From positions 5,807-13,882 of the forward strand of contig JALWHA010000116.1 of assembly GCA_027038695.1 (NCBI GenBank): 8,076 nt of DNA. Direction: 5' to 3'. Shown here in pieces: positions 6,248 through 8,076 of this stretch. This stretch comes from Acidobacteriota bacterium. Lineage in GTDB: Bacteria; Acidobacteriota; Holophagae; Thermotomaculales; Thermotomaculaceae. Made by a program: the position numbers and the translations under genes. Under the pieces are notes generated by a model. That model was not told where the DNA came from. It worked only from the letters and a program-made list of their open reading frames with translations, and searched no databases. Position 1 is the stretch's first letter; every line of letters begins with the position of its first letter.

Positions 6248-8076
6248 TTATTGGTTTTCTTCCACAATTGTTTGCTTTGTAAAGTCAGGGCCTATAATTT
6301 CGTAGAATTTTTTGTCCCCGCTTTCAAGAACAGTATATGGAGTAATGAATTTTGAACTGTAAACCTTTATTGTTTTTATTTCTTCAGGATTTGAAAATGT
6401 ATTCGCTATATTTATCTTCTTTAATTCAAAATTTGTCAGATTTATTGTGGTATCTTCAAACTCTTCTCCGTTTTCGTTTACGGCATAGACTTTAACCTGA
6501 GCCTGATAGTTGTTTTCGTTTTTTATGTACAATGTGGTGTTTAAATTATGGTTTGTAATGTAAGGAAAGTAGGTTGTTACCATTCCTTGATTTACTTTAA
6601 TAGGAAGGCAAGACGCAAGCATTCCTTTATCGTGGTCTCCATATAGGGAGAAAAGCGACACTGTCCCGTTTGTAACTTCAAATTCTATCCTTTCCGTATC
6701 CGCTAAATTTACCCCGTCAGGGAGAAAGTTTTCTATTACGTCAACTTTTTTTTCACGGGGTGCTATAGTCATATTATACCTGTGGTAAACATTGTGGTTG
6801 TCTATTACAGATATGTGCAGTATAGCGTTTTGATTGTTGGTAGATGGGTTCACTATTGCGATTCCCGCCCAGGGGTTGTCGGTTTGCGGCATCAGGCCTA
6901 AAGAAAAGTATACCTTTTCACCTTTGTTAACAAATTGTGAGTCTGCCGGGACATAGGCTAATTCCCTGTGGTCTCTCGTTCCGTAAAGTGCGGAAACGAC
7001 AATTTCGTCTTTGCTGTAAAATTCAATGTAACTTGTGTCTTCCATGTTAACATCAGGAAATAGGTTTTCAAATACATCTACTATTTTGCCGTAAATCGGC
7101 AGGTCAAAGTATCCCTCTTTTAATACCTGTTTGTTGTAATTATAAAGTTTATAGTTAACTCTGATACTTTTAAAATGTGAAGGGTTAACAATTACGAGCC
7201 CGTACCACCAATAATCTATTTCAGGCGGTACATGCGGAAGGATAAACCTCTTTGCTGGAGGAATAGAATAAAAGTATCCCATTGAACCGTCCCCTTCGGA
7301 TTGATAAAAACTCAAGAGTTTTATGTGTTCGTTGTTTGTATTAAGTTTTATCCAATCGGGGGTTTCGTTATTTACCGAGATTGGGATTTCCTTAAATGCG
7401 GAATTTAAGGTTATATTGTAAGAGATCAATTGCGAGACAGAATTAGATACTCCTATTAAAGAGCCTGTAGTAGAAGTGTACTCTGTTTCTTCCTGTGTTT
7501 CATTGTTTTTAACTGTGTAAGGAATAAATGCACCATAAACGAAATTGTTCCAGAATGAAGTGTTAAGGGTGTGAGGTATAATTATTTTTTTGTTGCTTTC
7601 CTTAACCTCAAACATATAATTGTCGTTGTAATACCCGATAATCGGGTATTCCGATTCTAAGTAATAATTGGTAATCTGTTCTACAGGTGAAAAAACAAAA
7701 GTATGGCGTTTATTATTACTGTCATAATTGAAATAATCTACAAGATTTTCATTGTCATCAAAAATTTTACCTATGGCGTAAGTATGGTACTCGTTGTAGT
7801 ACAGGTACATTTCAACATCTTCTCCCGGTTCAATAAACAGTTTAAAGTAATCATCGTTTTCTATTCGATATATTTTATTTGTATCTAAGGTTTTAGCCTG
7901 TTCAAAACTGTTATCAGGTTCATTTGAGTCGTCTTCGTCAGTGTAATTGTGTGTCATTATTTCGTGTACATTGTCTAAACTTATGTATGGGTTGCCGGAT
8001 ACATCGGTTTCAGGGTACCATGCAAAATCGGGATGGTCGTTCACAGAATCCCCTGTCCATTGCCCGGATACCGGGT
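6248..8076 (-). CDS. Large probable extracellular protein with PPC-type domain and four beta modules, N-terminus outside the window
   Basis: The frame is open from the right edge to a TAA at 6248-6250. A GTG occurs at 8044, but the frame continues upstream of it without a stop (ten more codons, including SGQWTGDS), with no ribosome site before it. I therefore treat this as a 5'-truncated gene. Counting from that GTG, residues about 40-147 resemble the PPC (pre-peptidase C-terminal) beta domain: EPDNSFEQAKTL, then NDDYFKLFIEPGEDVEMYLYY. PPC domains usually sit after the catalytic part of secreted peptidases. Four modules follow (about 153-263, 266-367, 377-483, 490-585); two carry WYGLVIVNP (280-288) and WAGIAIVNP (392-400), matching the C25 peptidase's C-terminus. 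The visible part is about 11% Asn, rich in Tyr, with a single Cys. No catalytic motif is visible; the approximately 40 residues before the PPC domain (with HPDFAWYPE) match nothing I recognise. A secreted hydrolase is inferred only. It probably heads an operon with the PEBP gene. Confidence 0.85.
   Translation of the reverse strand, partial: PVSGQWTGDSVNDHPDFAWYPETDVSGNPYISLDNVHEIMTHNYTDEDDSNEPDNSFEQAKTLDTNKIYRIENDDYFKLFIEPGEDVEMYLYYNEYHTYAIGKIFDDNENLVDYFNYDSNNKRHTFVFSPVEQITNYYLESEYPIIGYYNDNYMFEVKESNKKIIIPHTLNTSFWNNFVYGAFIPYTVKNNETQEETEYTSTTGSLIGVSNSVSQLISYNITLNSAFKEIPISVNNETPDWIKLNTNNEHIKLLSFYQSEGDGSMGYFYSIPPAKRFILPHVPPEIDYWWYGLVIVNPSHFKSIRVNYKLYNYNKQVLKEGYFDLPIYGKIVDVFENLFPDVNMEDTSYIEFYSKDEIVVSALYGTRDHRELAYVPADSQFVNKGEKVYFSLGLMPQTDNPWAGIAIVNPSTNNQNAILHISVIDNHNVYHRYNMTIAPREKKVDVIENFLPDGVNLADTERIEFEVTNGTVSLFSLYGDHDKGMLASCLPIKVNQGMVTTYFPYITNHNLNTTLYIKNENNYQAQVKVYAVNENGEEFEDTTINLTNFELKKINIANTFSNPEEIKTIKVYSSKFITPYTVLESGDKKFYEIIGPDFTKQTIVEENQ
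6290..7588 (-). repeat. Four C-terminal modules homologous to those of the C25 peptidase
   Basis: Counting from the GTG at 8044, modules begin near residues 153, 266, 377 and 490. The middle two are the clearest: each has W-x-G-[IL]-x-[IV]-[IV]-N-P (W280, W392), a mid-module F-[EL]-x-[LF]-hydrophobic-P segment (ENLFPDV, ENFLPDG) and an ending Y-G-x-x-D (LYGTRDHRELA, LYGDHDKGMLA). The entry to the second module, PHVPPEIDYW (270-279), is nearly the same as PHIAPEINYW in the C25 protein (1039-1048). The outer two modules are diverged. Confidence 0.65.

Noticed and set aside
7630..7650. Perfect 9-bp inverted repeat with a 3-base loop (AATACCCGA / TCGGGTATT)
   Set aside because: It is inside the coding region and results from the codons for the near-symmetrical peptide YPIIGYY. 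It has no T-tract and no promoter context, so I take it as coincidence.
8042..8044. GTG at 8044 as the true start of the right-edge protein
   Set aside because: The frame continues upstream to the window edge with protein-like sequence, there is no Shine-Dalgarno before the GTG, and no signal peptide follows it although the domains are of extracellular type.

Overview
This 8.1 kb window looks like chromosomal DNA from a bacterium of low to moderate G+C content (roughly 35-40% by eye). It has tight gene spacing, strong GGAGG-type ribosome binding sites and intrinsic terminators, and arginine is mostly encoded by AGG/AGA. The sequence alone does not fix the phylum. Two large signal-bearing or extracellular-type proteins, one of them a gingipain-family (C25) peptidase, suggest an organism that degrades external protein. 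There is no rRNA, tRNA, CRISPR array, transposase or phage gene, and no gene-free stretch longer than about 165 bases.

Layout from left to right. (a) 1-450, minus: the N-terminal 150 codons of a zinc-ribbon/coiled-coil protein that runs off the left edge. (b) 524-1381, minus: a complete 3-hydroxybutyryl-CoA dehydrogenase (hbd type), followed by its own intrinsic terminator at 489-520. (c) 1382-1546: a divergent promoter region with an 8-bp inverted repeat whose right arm covers the proposed -35 box of the plus-strand gene. (d) 1547-5611, plus: a 1354-residue secreted C25 cysteine peptidase with signal peptide, propeptide, caspase-like catalytic domain, Ig/FN3-like domains, a MAM-like jelly-roll domain and four C-terminal beta-rich modules. 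(e) 5625-5660: a perfect 16-bp hairpin that can terminate transcription from both sides. (f) 5684-6202, minus: an exported PEBP/YbhB-family protein. (g) 6248-8076, minus: a large protein open at the right edge, with a pre-peptidase C-terminal (PPC) type domain followed by four modules of the same kind as those ending the C25 peptidase.

The main point of interest is the relation between (d), (f) and (g). Two convergent genes for extracellular-type proteins share a C-terminal module (signature W-x-G-[IL]-x-[IV]-[IV]-N-P, plus a shared P-H-x-x-P-E-I-x-Y-W segment). An exported PEBP protein lies between them, and members of that family can inhibit peptidases. A secreted proteolytic locus with a common anchoring or binding module is a reasonable reading but is inference. 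The hbd and zinc-ribbon genes look like unrelated housekeeping neighbours.
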